From the NCBI GenBank assembly GCA_016778305.1, contig JADHPT010000013.1:1-42771 (forward strand): DNA of 42,771 nucleotides. Direction: 5' to 3'. The position numbers were made by a program, and so were the translations under genes. Positions 33,407-41,911 of this stretch are shown here, piece after piece. Each line of letters opens with the position of its first letter. Within the stretch, counting starts at the first letter, position 1. Source of the DNA: Candidatus Poseidonia sp. (GTDB lineage: Archaea; Thermoplasmatota; Poseidoniia; Poseidoniales; Poseidoniaceae). The notes under the pieces were generated by a model, which was given only the letters and a program-made list of their open reading frames with translations, was not told where the DNA came from and did no database searches.

Positions 33407-34981
33407 ATGAACGGACTAGCGACTGCTATGGGGGGAGAGATACCAAAGATCAATGTCGCCGCACGCGATAGGATTTTGCTTCATCTACTCGCCAATGTAG
33501 AATGGGCCGATCGCTACCTTGTCCCGGCTGCAATGACCCGCCCCGGCATTGCTGAAGCATGTGCACAGCATCCACCAAACGTGAGCCGAACCATGCGGCA
33601 ATTGCTCAAAGAAGAACTCGTTGAAGAGCATACTCGTGCCGTTCAAGGTGATGAACGACGCCAAAAAACATGGCAGTTGACAGAAGAAGGCCGGGATGCT
33701 TCAAAGCAGCGTCATGACGAATTATCGAAGACGAAAATCCTCTTGCGGAATGTCGATGGCGATCTCCTTGAAGTCAAAGCCTCAGAGGCTTCAGAGGTTC
33801 TCAAGACTGAACTCACCCTGCTCCAAATTCTGCTCCACGCTCAACACGAAGGTGTGCTCACCTACGGAGACATTCGCTTCGGTAACATTCGCAAACAGGG
33901 AACTGAAGGCCAGGCTCCCCCTCCCGGTCGTTTGACCCCACTCGTCGGCGTTCACGCCACCTACGCCAATGCCCCACCAGCCACGCGCCCCGTGTACGGG
34001 CGAGATGTTGAGCTTGAAAGGCTCAAAACATGGTTTTCAGATCGCCATCCATGCATGGTCATTCACGGCATTGCTGGAATTGGGAAATCAACCCTTGTGG
34101 CACATTGGCTCCATGAGCACATGAAAGACGACCCTTACCTTTCGGTGTGTTGGTACACCTGCCAGCCATGGGACCGAGCATTGGGGCTTGCGACCAGCCT
34201 CCTGCATCGTTTCGGTATTGACGAGTATCATGACCCATACCACATCATCGAAACGCTTCCTCTTTCCCCCGGTGCGGAAATGGATGTCGATGCGTGGAGG
34301 CGTCGATTGCTGGCTTATATGACCGATGCCAATACCATCAGAGAACGTTTCAAGGACCAAGCTGGCGGACCACCCCCGTATTGGCTCATCGTTCTTGATG
34401 ACATCCACCACGTCAGTGAACAGGCGCGCCATCTTCTCGGCTCCCTGCTACAGATTGCGCAAAAAGCCCCGCTTCGCGTGGTCTTTGTCTCCCGAACTGA
34501 AATGGATGTTTACGATCGAAGAGACGTCCACATTCGTGATCGAGTCCGCGAATTGCCCCTCACGGGCCTGTCGTTGAAAGCAACTGAAACGTGGCTCTCC
34601 ACTCTTGAGGGCAAGGGTCAACCCTCTGCAAAAGAAGTCCACGCAGCCACCGGAGGTCATCCACTAGCATTGGAATTATTGGAGTTGTACGGTCAACCCA
34701 CTCACAAGGATTGGTTGCGCTTCCTGGACGAGGAAATCTTGCTTCGCTTGCCTGAAGGGGAGCGAGAGCTCTTAGCAACCCTCGCAGTAGCCCAAGCCCC
34801 CGTCCCTTGGGAGGTGCTCGCGAAGAGTGTTGGGTGGGATGGTCCTCCTCCCGATAACATGCTCAAACACGGTTTATTGCTTGAGTTAGAGGACGGCATG
34901 TGGTTGCATGAAGCGCTTCGAGAGCGACTCCTACGCGATGTAGGTACAAAGAAACGCGAACGAGAAGAGCGTCTGAAGTGA
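33407..34981 (+). CDS. Winged-helix STAND-type ATPase, putative transcription regulator
   Basis: 524 aa. The N-terminal 110 residues are a MarR-like winged helix (RPGIAEACAQHPPNVSRTMRQLLKEELVEE, then a wing with DERRQKTWQLTEEG). A linker leads to a P-loop domain opened by VYGRDVELERL, as in STAND proteins. Walker A is GIAGIGKST (about residues 221-229, K227), Walker B LIVLDDIHH (about 325-333), and sensor VVFVSRTEM follows. GGHPLALELLELYG is the typical STAND winged-helix lid region. No TPR or other C-terminal sensor repeats follow; the protein stops after a short winged-helix-like segment. It is divergent from the TSP3/WD40 surface protein, so it may control that gene. Stop abuts the thioredoxin stop. 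Confidence 0.78.
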   Translation: MNGLATAMGGEIPKINVAARDRILLHLLANVEWADRYLVPAAMTRPGIAEACAQHPPNVSRTMRQLLKEELVEEHTRAVQGDERRQKTWQLTEEGRDASKQRHDELSKTKILLRNVDGDLLEVKASEASEVLKTELTLLQILLHAQHEGVLTYGDIRFGNIRKQGTEGQAPPPGRLTPLVGVHATYANAPPATRPVYGRDVELERLKTWFSDRHPCMVIHGIAGIGKSTLVAHWLHEHMKDDPYLSVCWYTCQPWDRALGLATSLLHRFGIDEYHDPYHIIETLPLSPGAEMDVDAWRRRLLAYMTDANTIRERFKDQAGGPPPYWLIVLDDIHHVSEQARHLLGSLLQIAQKAPLRVVFVSRTEMDVYDRRDVHIRDRVRELPLTGLSLKATETWLSTLEGKGQPSAKEVHAATGGHPLALELLELYGQPTHKDWLRFLDEEILLRLPEGERELLATLAVAQAPVPWEVLAKSVGWDGPPPDNMLKHGLLLELEDGMWLHEALRERLLRDVGTKKREREERLK

Positions 34982-35311
34982 TTAGAAATCGTCAGCGGTC
35001 ATGACTTCATCGATCCAAGCCAAGAGTTTCGGTTTTGGCATGCCGCCGGTCTTGTTGCTAACCATGGTCCCGTTGTGGTAAATGAACAGAGCCGGGATGC
35101 TTCGTACGCCAAGTTGCCCCGCGGTGGCAGGGTTCGTATCCGTGTCTACCTTAGCAATGAGTACTTCGCGCTCGGCTGCAACTGCTTCCAATACTGGTCC
35201 AATGGCCTTGCATGGAGCACACCATGGTGCCCAGAAGTCTACGATGACCCATTCGTTCCCATTGATGGTTTCATTGAAATCGCCGTCGGTAATGTTCCTT
35301 ACTTCGCCCAT
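34982..35311 (-). CDS. trxA: Thioredoxin
   Basis: 109 aa from the ATG at 35311. The active site is WAPWCAPCK (about residues 27-35, cysteines two residues apart) and the cis-proline loop is VRSIPALFIYHNG (about 70-82). Length and secondary-structure order are standard for thioredoxin, a cytosolic protein disulfide reductant. The open frame extends 11 codons upstream to 35344, but the conserved N-terminus starts at 35311. Divergent from ribulose-phosphate epimerase across 118 bases. Confidence 0.93.
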   Translation of the reverse strand: MGEVRNITDGDFNETINGNEWVIVDFWAPWCAPCKAIGPVLEAVAAEREVLIAKVDTDTNPATAGQLGVRSIPALFIYHNGTMVSNKTGGMPKPKLLAWIDEVMTADDF

Positions 35312-35429
35312 AGGTTCACCGTATCCTCGGTTTGGAAGGGGCATTAAGAGGCTTTGCGCTCTCTACAATGGACTTCACGAATGGCAACCCTCTTCAAACC
35401 CCGACCCTTGCAAGGACACGAGGGAAACC

Positions 35430-36104
35430 ATGATCATCGCACCAAGTGTCCTAACAGCCGACCTTGCAGCACTTGCAGAAGACTGCCGTGAAGCCCTCGA
35501 CGCCGGCCTTGATTGGCTTCATTTGGACGTTATGGATGGTAACTTCGTGCCCAACCTCACCTTTGGGCCACCCGTCATTCGCAGCCTCCGCTCTGCGCTG
35601 GGCTCCGAGCCCGTTTTCGATGCCCACTTGATGATTGAGAATGCTGAGCAATGCTACCAAGATTACATTGACGCTGGTTGCAATCATATTTCTATTCATG
35701 TTGAAGCGGTCAAGCACCTTCACCGAGCAGTCACCGCCATTCGTGAAGGGGGAGCATCCGTCGGTGTTGTTCTCAACCCGGGCACTCCTGTTGAGGCTGC
35801 TCTTGAGGTCCTCTCAGAGATTGACCTCGTCCTGGTCATGAGCGTCAATCCCGGATTTGGTGGACAATCCTTTATTCCCCAAGTTGAAGCAAAAATTAGG
35901 CAGTTATCTCAGGCCATTGATGCCCAGGTCGCCAACGGCGGCCGCCCTGTCCAAATCCAAGTCGATGGAGGCGTCAAGGCACACAACATCGCCATGCTGC
36001 GAGAGTGGGGAGTGACCAATTGCGTTGTTGGTTCAGGCCTGTTTAACGACAAAGCCAATGTTGCTGAGAACCTTGATATCATTCACAAAGCCCTGAGCGC
36101 GTGA
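35430..36104 (+). CDS. rpe: Ribulose-phosphate 3-epimerase
   Basis: 224 aa from the ATG at 35430. Interconverts ribulose 5-phosphate and xylulose 5-phosphate in the pentose phosphate pathway. Signatures are IAPSVLTADLA, HLDVMDGNFVPNLTFGPP (metal-binding H and D), DAHLMIE, VMSVNPGFGGQSFIP and IQVDGGVKAHN. The TIM-barrel length is standard. The frame is open to 35082, but that part is antisense to thioredoxin. Its TGA stop overlaps an ATG by one base (TGATG); that ATG is out of frame with the following glycosyltransferase. Many archaea lack this enzyme and make pentoses by the reverse ribulose-monophosphate route. Confidence 0.93.
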   Translation: MIIAPSVLTADLAALAEDCREALDAGLDWLHLDVMDGNFVPNLTFGPPVIRSLRSALGSEPVFDAHLMIENAEQCYQDYIDAGCNHISIHVEAVKHLHRAVTAIREGGASVGVVLNPGTPVEAALEVLSEIDLVLVMSVNPGFGGQSFIPQVEAKIRQLSQAIDAQVANGGRPVQIQVDGGVKAHNIAMLREWGVTNCVVGSGLFNDKANVAENLDIIHKALSA

Positions 36105-36105
36105 T

Positions 36106-36112
36106 GGAGGAG
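36106..36112 (+). promoter_or_regulatory. Ribosome-binding sequence preceding a non-standard start
   Basis: GGAGGAG ending five bases before ATC 36118 and 17 bases before GTG 36130. The position favours translation beginning near 36118, not at the nearest standard start codon. Confidence 0.4.
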
Positions 36113-36129
36113 TCGCCATCCAAATCCTC

Positions 36130-37212
36130 GTGGTGACACTGCTCCACCCGCTTCCGAGAAACGGGAGTCGCGGGGTCTTCGTTGACGACCATGTCCAGTT
36201 GCTTCGCTCGATGGGTCATGATGTCAGGGTGGTCAACCCCTTGCCCAGAATGCCAAGATTTGCCGAAGCAAGGCGGTCGACGATGATGGGAGTGGCCAAA
36301 GCGCCCAAGCGATGGATGAAAGACGGTGCTGAAATCCTCTCACCTCGATTTTTTGCACTGCCAGAACATCCTTACCCGCGCATGACAAAATGGAGTATTC
36401 GAAGGCATGCCAAAACAATCGAACGTCAACTCGACCTCTGGCGTCCTGAGGTGATTCTTTGCCACACCTTGTGGCCTGTGGCCGAATTAGCCCAACATCT
36501 TGCAACCCGTTGGAAGGTTCCTTGGGCGGGGATTGTCCACGGATATGATTTCGATGTGGCCCTCGACCAGCCAAGTTTGAGCAAGCACGTAGCTGGATTT
36601 TCTCATGGTTGTGATGCATTGGTTTGCGCATCATCAAGACTCAGTTCCATCGCTTCAAGACTCGAACCTTCCCCCAAGCAAATCGTGACCATCCCCTGCA
36701 TGACTGAGATTGGCAAAGAGTGGCGTCGAACAGTGAAACCGCTATCAAAGTCATGGAAAAAAGAAGCCATCGATATTCTCTTTCCAGCCGACCCTCGTCG
36801 CCCAGAAAAAAGACACCTGCTTGCGCTTCAGACGGGAGAAGAATTGGAGCGGCGCGGCTGGATTGTCGGCATCACAACCTTACGGCATCAACCCAGAGAC
36901 ATCGTCTTCGATCGCATGCTTGTGGCAGATGTCACCCTGGTCACATCCAAACGAGAAGCAGGGCCTTTGGTGGCTCGTGAATCGTTGTTATGCGGTACGC
37001 CTGTTGTCAGTGTCAACGTCGGCGAGGTGAAAGATTACCTGCCGGAAGAATGGGTGACTGAGGCCACCCCTTCCGCACTCGCAGATGGAATAGAGCACGC
37101 TCTATTTCACGGATGGAAGAGCGATGCCTCCGTTGAAGAGAAACTTGCTTTCTCCAGTCGTGAACAGGTTACTGAAGCGTGGAGCGCACTGCTGTCAGAC
37201 CTTGTTTCGTGA
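36130..37212 (+). CDS. GT4-type glycosyltransferase (GT-B fold), start uncertain
   Basis: 360 aa if started at the GTG at 36130. The N-terminal domain has LLHPLPRNGSRGVFVDDHVQLL, typical for GT4 acceptors. HGYDFD is an inter-domain loop, and the donor site is SKREAGPLVARESLLCGTPVVSVN (about residues 277-300, the E...E pattern). The family moves sugars from nucleotide donors to glycans or lipids at the membrane face. The true N-terminus may lie upstream: translation from an ATC at 36118 would give the classic first strand IQILVVTLL, and a GGAGGAG sequence sits five bases before it. An out-of-frame ATG at 36104 also suggests a possible one-base error here. Neighbours (flippase, aminotransferase, ATP-grasp) suggest surface-glycan synthesis. 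Confidence 0.85.
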   Translation: MVTLLHPLPRNGSRGVFVDDHVQLLRSMGHDVRVVNPLPRMPRFAEARRSTMMGVAKAPKRWMKDGAEILSPRFFALPEHPYPRMTKWSIRRHAKTIERQLDLWRPEVILCHTLWPVAELAQHLATRWKVPWAGIVHGYDFDVALDQPSLSKHVAGFSHGCDALVCASSRLSSIASRLEPSPKQIVTIPCMTEIGKEWRRTVKPLSKSWKKEAIDILFPADPRRPEKRHLLALQTGEELERRGWIVGITTLRHQPRDIVFDRMLVADVTLVTSKREAGPLVARESLLCGTPVVSVNVGEVKDYLPEEWVTEATPSALADGIEHALFHGWKSDASVEEKLAFSSREQVTEAWSALLSDLVS

Positions 37213-38626
37213 ACAGGAATAGAGGCAATCCAAGAAGCCACCAAGCCGTTTGTGTCATCAACCCTATGACAATAAAAAGGCTGCACATCAATGCCAGCGC
37301 CCAGTCGTCACGGCGGGCTTTAACGAAGGCCATGTCTTCGCTTAGGAGCCACGAAACCAAGAGCATTGCTGCTGCTGAGAGACTGCTAGCCAGAGCAGCG
37401 GCCATCAATTGTTCAGCGGGTCGTTGCGGGCCGTTGAGTACCATTGACCAACCAAAGAAAAGTGCGAGTATCAATACGATCACGATGAACTGAGTGAACC
37501 GCCACGGATTCTTTCCCGCCATCAACGAGGTATAGGTTGGAGTGGCAAGCAAGGTGCACCCCCAGCCCAGCAACAAGAGGGTGAAGATATCGACGGCAGA
37601 TGCGCCGTAGGTTCCGTCAAAATAAGTTGCAGGAAATGCCAGTGGTGCAAATACGGACACGATGATATAACCGCCAAATAAACCGTAGGGCAGAAGGGCA
37701 AAGCACATGTCAAGTGATGCATTCATTTCGCGATGTTTGACCAACTCGTTGCCTCGAGATTCACCAAGCACAGGTAAGAGAGCGGAACGTAAGGCGGCAG
37801 GCACCACCAGACCTGCAAGCCATGCGAGTTGAGCGACGTGAAACACGGCGGCTAATTCTGAACCCCCACTCGCTGCAACCATGAATTTCTCAATGCGAAT
37901 CACGTAGGGAAGAATACCGAGGGTGATGGCGAAGGGGAGGGCTGACCACATCAGCGCACGAGGAGAAACCCAACACGCGTCCAAGCGAGACCATGCCGAA
38001 CTCGGAGGGTAGGAGGATGTTCGTTGAAGCAAGAGCATGAGGGCAACAATCCATCCAGACGTTGCTCCCAAGAGAAATACGGCGGTATAGCCTACGACTG
38101 AAGTACTGCCCGTGCTGTAGAGCAGGGCGTAGCCAAGCACCGTTACGGTACGCTCAATCAATTTTGAAACGGCTTCAAGCCGAGCCTCCCCGAGAACACG
38201 TAATCCTGAGCGTGGAGCATAGGACGCTATGTGGGCGAGACCGACCAAGGCTGCCAGCACGAGGAGTTCAGAGGGTGGAGCCATGTTGAGCAAACGGTCA
38301 GGTTTGAGCAAGAAGGCAAGGAGGAGGAAGGGCAAGGCAAGAGCCAATTGCCATCTGTAAATTCTCCAAAGAGCTGGACGTACCATCTCAGGAGCCTTTG
38401 CCCCGTCTCTGGCCAAAAGGGTGGGCAGTCCGAGATCGATGATCAAAAAGAGAGTCGCATAGAGGTCGATGGCTAAAACCATCCAGCCATAATGTTGAGC
38501 CAGGAGCGCATTGGCCAGGAGAATTTGGCCGAAAAACGCGAGAACGACCGCAATCAAATCGGCACCAGCCAACCAACCTGCATCCCGGCCGCTTGAGGGG
38601 CGGCGTGGAGTTGGTGCGGTGACCAT
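37169..38626 (-). CDS. Polysaccharide flippase, Wzx/MATE-like polytopic membrane protein
   Basis: 485 aa with roughly 12-14 hydrophobic segments. The first is ADLIAVVLAFFGQILLANALL, with LLIIDLGLPTLLARDG between the next two, as in polysaccharide exporters of the MOP superfamily. Further stretches such as LPFAITLGILPYVIRIEKFMVAA and VFHVAQLAWLAGLVVPAAL fit the core and the R-x-x-K polar site between helices 7 and 8. The expected role is moving a lipid-linked glycan across the membrane. Starts with ATG at 38626. The 3' end overlaps the convergent glycosyltransferase gene by 44 bases. Confidence 0.75.
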   Translation of the reverse strand: MVTAPTPRRPSSGRDAGWLAGADLIAVVLAFFGQILLANALLAQHYGWMVLAIDLYATLFLIIDLGLPTLLARDGAKAPEMVRPALWRIYRWQLALALPFLLLAFLLKPDRLLNMAPPSELLVLAALVGLAHIASYAPRSGLRVLGEARLEAVSKLIERTVTVLGYALLYSTGSTSVVGYTAVFLLGATSGWIVALMLLLQRTSSYPPSSAWSRLDACWVSPRALMWSALPFAITLGILPYVIRIEKFMVAASGGSELAAVFHVAQLAWLAGLVVPAALRSALLPVLGESRGNELVKHREMNASLDMCFALLPYGLFGGYIIVSVFAPLAFPATYFDGTYGASAVDIFTLLLLGWGCTLLATPTYTSLMAGKNPWRFTQFIVIVLILALFFGWSMVLNGPQRPAEQLMAAALASSLSAAAMLLVSWLLSEDMAFVKARRDDWALALMCSLFIVIGLMTQTAWWLLGLPLFLFTKQGLTAVRSTLQ

Positions 38627-38681
38627 GCCGATGGCTATGCAGAATCGCTTTCAAGACCTTGCCCGTTCAACACGGTAGAAA

Positions 38682-38936
38682 TCAGGGTTCGACACGCCAC
38701 GCCCAAACACTGACGGAACCTCGCTCACCCGCTTCACGGCCTTCTTGATGAACGAATGGTGAGCGGCGTAGAGCACGCTGCAAGATGTGGGCCCGGACTT
38801 CTCTGCCAGCATCTTCGAGTGCAGCGATGATTTGAGGGGTCGTTGCTGGTCCGTTTTCCCTCAACCAATGGACAATCCATTCTGCTTGTTCACGATTGGC
38901 TTTGCGCTCATCACTCCAGCGGGACGGGCGGGCCAT
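38682..38936 (-). CDS. Small winged-helix-like protein
   Basis: 84 aa. EQAEWIVHWLRENGPATTPQIIAALEDAG (from about residue 17) reads as a helix-turn-helix start, and HILQRALRRSPFVHQEG as the recognition helix and wing. GSVSVWAWRVEP is a C-terminal strand. It could be a transcription factor or a DNA-binding accessory protein. It lies between the flippase and a membrane-protein gene on the same strand. Short and only fold-level recognition. Confidence 0.6.
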   Translation of the reverse strand: MARPSRWSDERKANREQAEWIVHWLRENGPATTPQIIAALEDAGREVRAHILQRALRRSPFVHQEGREAGERGSVSVWAWRVEP

Positions 38937-38972
38937 GCACTGCTCTGGTGCCGAATGAAGATGAAGATTTGT

Positions 38973-39569
38973 TCAGGCTTCGTCGTCGAACTTGAGGTCG
39001 CGTGCTCGCTGCATGGCCTCGTCATCGGTGAACCAGAAGGTGGGGGTTTCTCCCATGTCGCTGTCCCAACGTTGGACTGCTCGTGCAAACATTTCCCCTT
39101 CGGCATACTGCTTGCACCACTTCAAGAACCACTCCGCTTGAGCCTGCATGGCCTCATCCCCTTCGGATTGACGACTGAGCATTTCTGCCTGCAAAGCCGT
39201 CATCATCATCCAGTTGGGGGTCATAGCATAGGTGACATACGGATTTCGCTCCATGTCAACACTGCGCCATTCAGTCCACAACGAGAAGACCTGATCGTAG
39301 AGGTAGCCGATGGTCAACACACCAAACATCACCGTGAGAAAAATTGAGAGGAGTCCAAAGTAGGTGGCTGGAATGCCGACAATGGTGTCGTTAAAGCAAA
39401 GCGCGTCAGCGCATGAGCCCTCAAATCTCCAGCGTACGTACGGCCAAACCAGCAACGTGATGGTGGTGCCCCAAAGCAATAACCCAACAACAGCCTGAGA
39501 TTGCTGCATTCGCCAATACTGGCGCATCACCCACTTGCGAAACAGTGATGGAGAACCTTTGTTGGACAT
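38973..39569 (-). CDS. Two-pass membrane protein, unknown
   Basis: 198 aa from the ATG at 39569 (the frame opens eight codons further). Two hydrophobic segments, AVVGLLLWGTTITLLVWPYV and YFGLLSIFLTVMFGVLTIGYLY, flank a short loop with two cysteines (GSCADALCFND). The remaining 120 residues are soluble, acidic, and rich in Glu, Gln, Met and Trp. I do not recognise a family. Its ATG is 36 codons upstream of nothing conserved, and a winged-helix gene follows 37 bases on. Confidence 0.65.
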   Translation of the reverse strand: MSNKGSPSLFRKWVMRQYWRMQQSQAVVGLLLWGTTITLLVWPYVRWRFEGSCADALCFNDTIVGIPATYFGLLSIFLTVMFGVLTIGYLYDQVFSLWTEWRSVDMERNPYVTYAMTPNWMMMTALQAEMLSRQSEGDEAMQAQAEWFLKWCKQYAEGEMFARAVQRWDSDMGETPTFWFTDDEAMQRARDLKFDDEA

Positions 39570-39648
39570 AAGAACAAACTCCCTAAGGGACATTCACTTA
39601 ACAAAGAAACCCATGAATGGAAGACATTAGCGAGGATTTGATTCGTAC

Positions 39649-40840
39649 TTATTGGCCGTGGATGTAGGCTAAGACATCAAGAATGACCCGACCCATCACC
39701 CGAATGTTGTCCGAGTTGAGATGAGGTTGCATCGAAAGGTCGCATGCAAATTCAATATTCGCCACGGTTGCTTTCAGTTCATCTTGATGAGCCTTGATGT
39801 ATTCCCACTGGCGGTAGTCGCGTGCGTTGCGTCGGGCGCCGAAAATTTGCATTGGAATTCCTTCCTCTTTCATGAGGTCGATGAATCGGTCCGCATCGTC
39901 TCTCGACATTCCAACAAGATGGAACTGCATGGTATCGCAGAAGGAATCCACTTGTGGCAGCGGCAATGGAATCTCAATGTTGGGGTGGTCGTGAATCAAA
40001 GAATGAAGAAGCGCCCAATTGTCGACGTGAATCTTCTTGATGGCTGCAAGGCGGTCGATCTGTGGGGTTAACATGGCTGCAGTTACTTCTTGCATCCGCA
40101 TAGAATATCCCGGGATTTGATTTTGCAACTGGTCCATGAGGTCACTGTCCAAATCATAATGCTTCATCCAGAGGCGTTCGTAGGATCCAGCATACAGAAC
40201 CGCTTTTGCCGCATGTTCATCATCATTCGTGATGAAAATACCACCTTCACCCGCGCTCAATGCTTTCGAAGATTGTGTGGAAAAGCATCCGATTTCACCA
40301 AATGTGCCCAATAATTTTCCGTTCCATAGAGTAGCGTAGGCGTGAGCGCAGTCTTCAATGAGAATCATATCGTGCTTTTCAACGACCTTCATGATGGCGT
40401 CCATGTCGGGCACGTGGCCGCGCATGTACGACATGAGCAGCACGTTTGCCCCAGTCTCCGTGGCTTTCTTGTCCAAATCTTCAGCGTCCATTGCCCACTC
40501 ACGATTGCTCTCGACGAGAACGGGAACGGCACGAGCGTGCTCAATGACGCTGGGTACGGCATGGAAGGTGAAGGCGTTGGTGAGAACGGTATCCCCCGGT
40601 TGAACACCAACGATGTTGAGGGCGATGAACATAGCTGAGCCGCAAGAGTTTGTCCCCCACCGCGTGCTTAACGCCCATGTAGTTGGCAAAGTTGTGTTCA
40701 AAGGTCGCCGTGATTGAGGCTTCTTTGGTCTTTGGTTGGTAACGGTACATCACGCCTGCGTTCATTGCTTTTACAGCAAGGTCAATGCCTGATTGCGGGA
40801 TTGGTTTGAAGGCTTTATTGTCGAAATCAACAATGCGCAC
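39649..40840 (-). CDS. DegT/DnrJ/EryC1 aminotransferase with apparent +1 frameshift
   Basis: About 396 aa in two frames. The N-terminal part starts at a GTG at 40840 (RIVDFDNKAFKPIPQSG, then FANYMGVKHAVG). At a run of five C's (40654-40658; G's on the coding strand) the frame is lost. Removing one G joins it to TNSCGSAMFIALNIVGV, exactly where DegT enzymes have their substrate-loop Thr/Ser-Cys-Gly-Ser-Ala motif. The second part has LIEDCAHAYATLWNGK and the PLP lysine in SSKALSAGEGG (about residue 193). Members transfer amino groups to nucleotide sugars for surface glycans. The break may be a sequencing error or a recent mutation. Neighbours are a TupA-like ATP-grasp gene and a flippase. Confidence 0.75.
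40654..40658 (-). other. Homopolymer frameshift site in DegT-like gene
   Basis: A run of five C on the plus strand. Dropping one restores VG-TNSCGSAMF across the join and yields one uninterrupted aminotransferase frame. Confidence 0.7.
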
Positions 40841-40936
40841 TCCACCTTCTACGACGAGTTTACGAGATTGTTCTGGTGTCTGTATGCTCTCTGCCCGTTG
40901 CGCTCTCTTGACGGTCTATCTTGAATGTATTGAATC

Positions 40937-41848
40937 TCAGGAATCTTTCTGAAGCCATAGATTTCCTGCAAGTAGTTCCCATTCCTTTGATTGCGGGTGG
41001 CACGAATTGTGGTAGTTCGTAAATTCCCCGAAGTACCATTTCCCGTCGGCCAAAAACAAATCAACACGGGTGTAATCAATATCTTCCGCCAAGCGCTCAC
41101 TAATTTCTACGAGGTGGTCGATGCCTTCTTGACCCAGGATGGAGACAATCTCGTCGGGCGTATGCGCTTCGCTCCATCGCCCGTTGGTCTGGTGGATACG
41201 TTGCCCTTCCAAGGTGTAAATTGATTGCGAATGGGAAGTCATGCGGCCCGTGTCGTATTGGATGAAGCCTGCTTTTCCATGAAAAACGTGAACTTTCCAA
41301 TCATTTGGCAAATGATTGTCATCGGTCAACAATTCTTCAATCATCACGCCTCTTGGCTTAATGGTCGCAGCTCCCCATTCAAGGGGAGCCGGGAATGGTT
41401 GGCGTAAGCACCAGCGAAGGGAACGTTCTATTCTCCATTTGGGCCAAGGCTTACCGTTTTGATCACGCCAATTTCGTATCACGCGATAGCGATTGTCGGT
41501 GCGTGAAAACAACCGGAAACGACGGGGAATATTGGCCAAAGGAACTGCTCCGTTATCCATGATGAAGAGGGCATCTCCAGACCAGTGATTGGTTTTGATG
41601 ACGCAGCGCTCAGGGAGATTTTCCCAATCGATGGAAACATCTTCAGACCAGTGATAAAGGTCGGTTAGATAGCAAACGCCCTTAGATTCAACGAGTTCTC
41701 TTGAACGGTATTTGTCCTCCATGAGCGAGAGGAGTGGGTTTCGGTCTTCCATGCAACGCTTGAGTTGTAATTGGCTGTAATACCCCGCTTTGTTCTCGTC
41801 AAAAGCATGCCACGGGTGGACGCCTCCGGGGAGCAACTCGGCCATCAT
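40937..41848 (-). CDS. TupA-like ATP-grasp enzyme
   Basis: 303 aa. Characteristic parts of the TupA-like ATP-grasp family (named for teichuronopeptide synthesis) are LMEDKYRSRELVESKG (about residues 42-57), CVIKTNHWSGDALFI (the nucleotide-binding strand region) and the acidic C-terminal IDYTRVDLF...GKWYFGEFTNY. WKVHVFHGKAGFIQYD and GVMIEELL supply the ATP-grasp middle. Members ligate an amino acid or peptide onto a glycan precursor in surface polymers. Two adjacent ATGs (41848, 41845) are possible starts. It is upstream of the DegT-like gene by 96 bases, supporting a shared role in surface polymer assembly. Confidence 0.78.
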   Translation of the reverse strand: MMAELLPGGVHPWHAFDENKAGYYSQLQLKRCMEDRNPLLSLMEDKYRSRELVESKGVCYLTDLYHWSEDVSIDWENLPERCVIKTNHWSGDALFIMDNGAVPLANIPRRFRLFSRTDNRYRVIRNWRDQNGKPWPKWRIERSLRWCLRQPFPAPLEWGAATIKPRGVMIEELLTDDNHLPNDWKVHVFHGKAGFIQYDTGRMTSHSQSIYTLEGQRIHQTNGRWSEAHTPDEIVSILGQEGIDHLVEISERLAEDIDYTRVDLFLADGKWYFGEFTNYHNSCHPQSKEWELLAGNLWLQKDS

Positions 41849-41911
41849 TCAACCGAACGGTGGCTTCTGTTTTACTCTTGGCACGGCATTGAGTGCTTGC
41901 AGCGCTCTTGA

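Noticed and set aside
40849-41100. 83-codon minus-strand frame between the ATP-grasp and aminotransferase genes
   Set aside because: It overlaps the ATP-grasp 3' end in another frame and its translation has no recognisable features.
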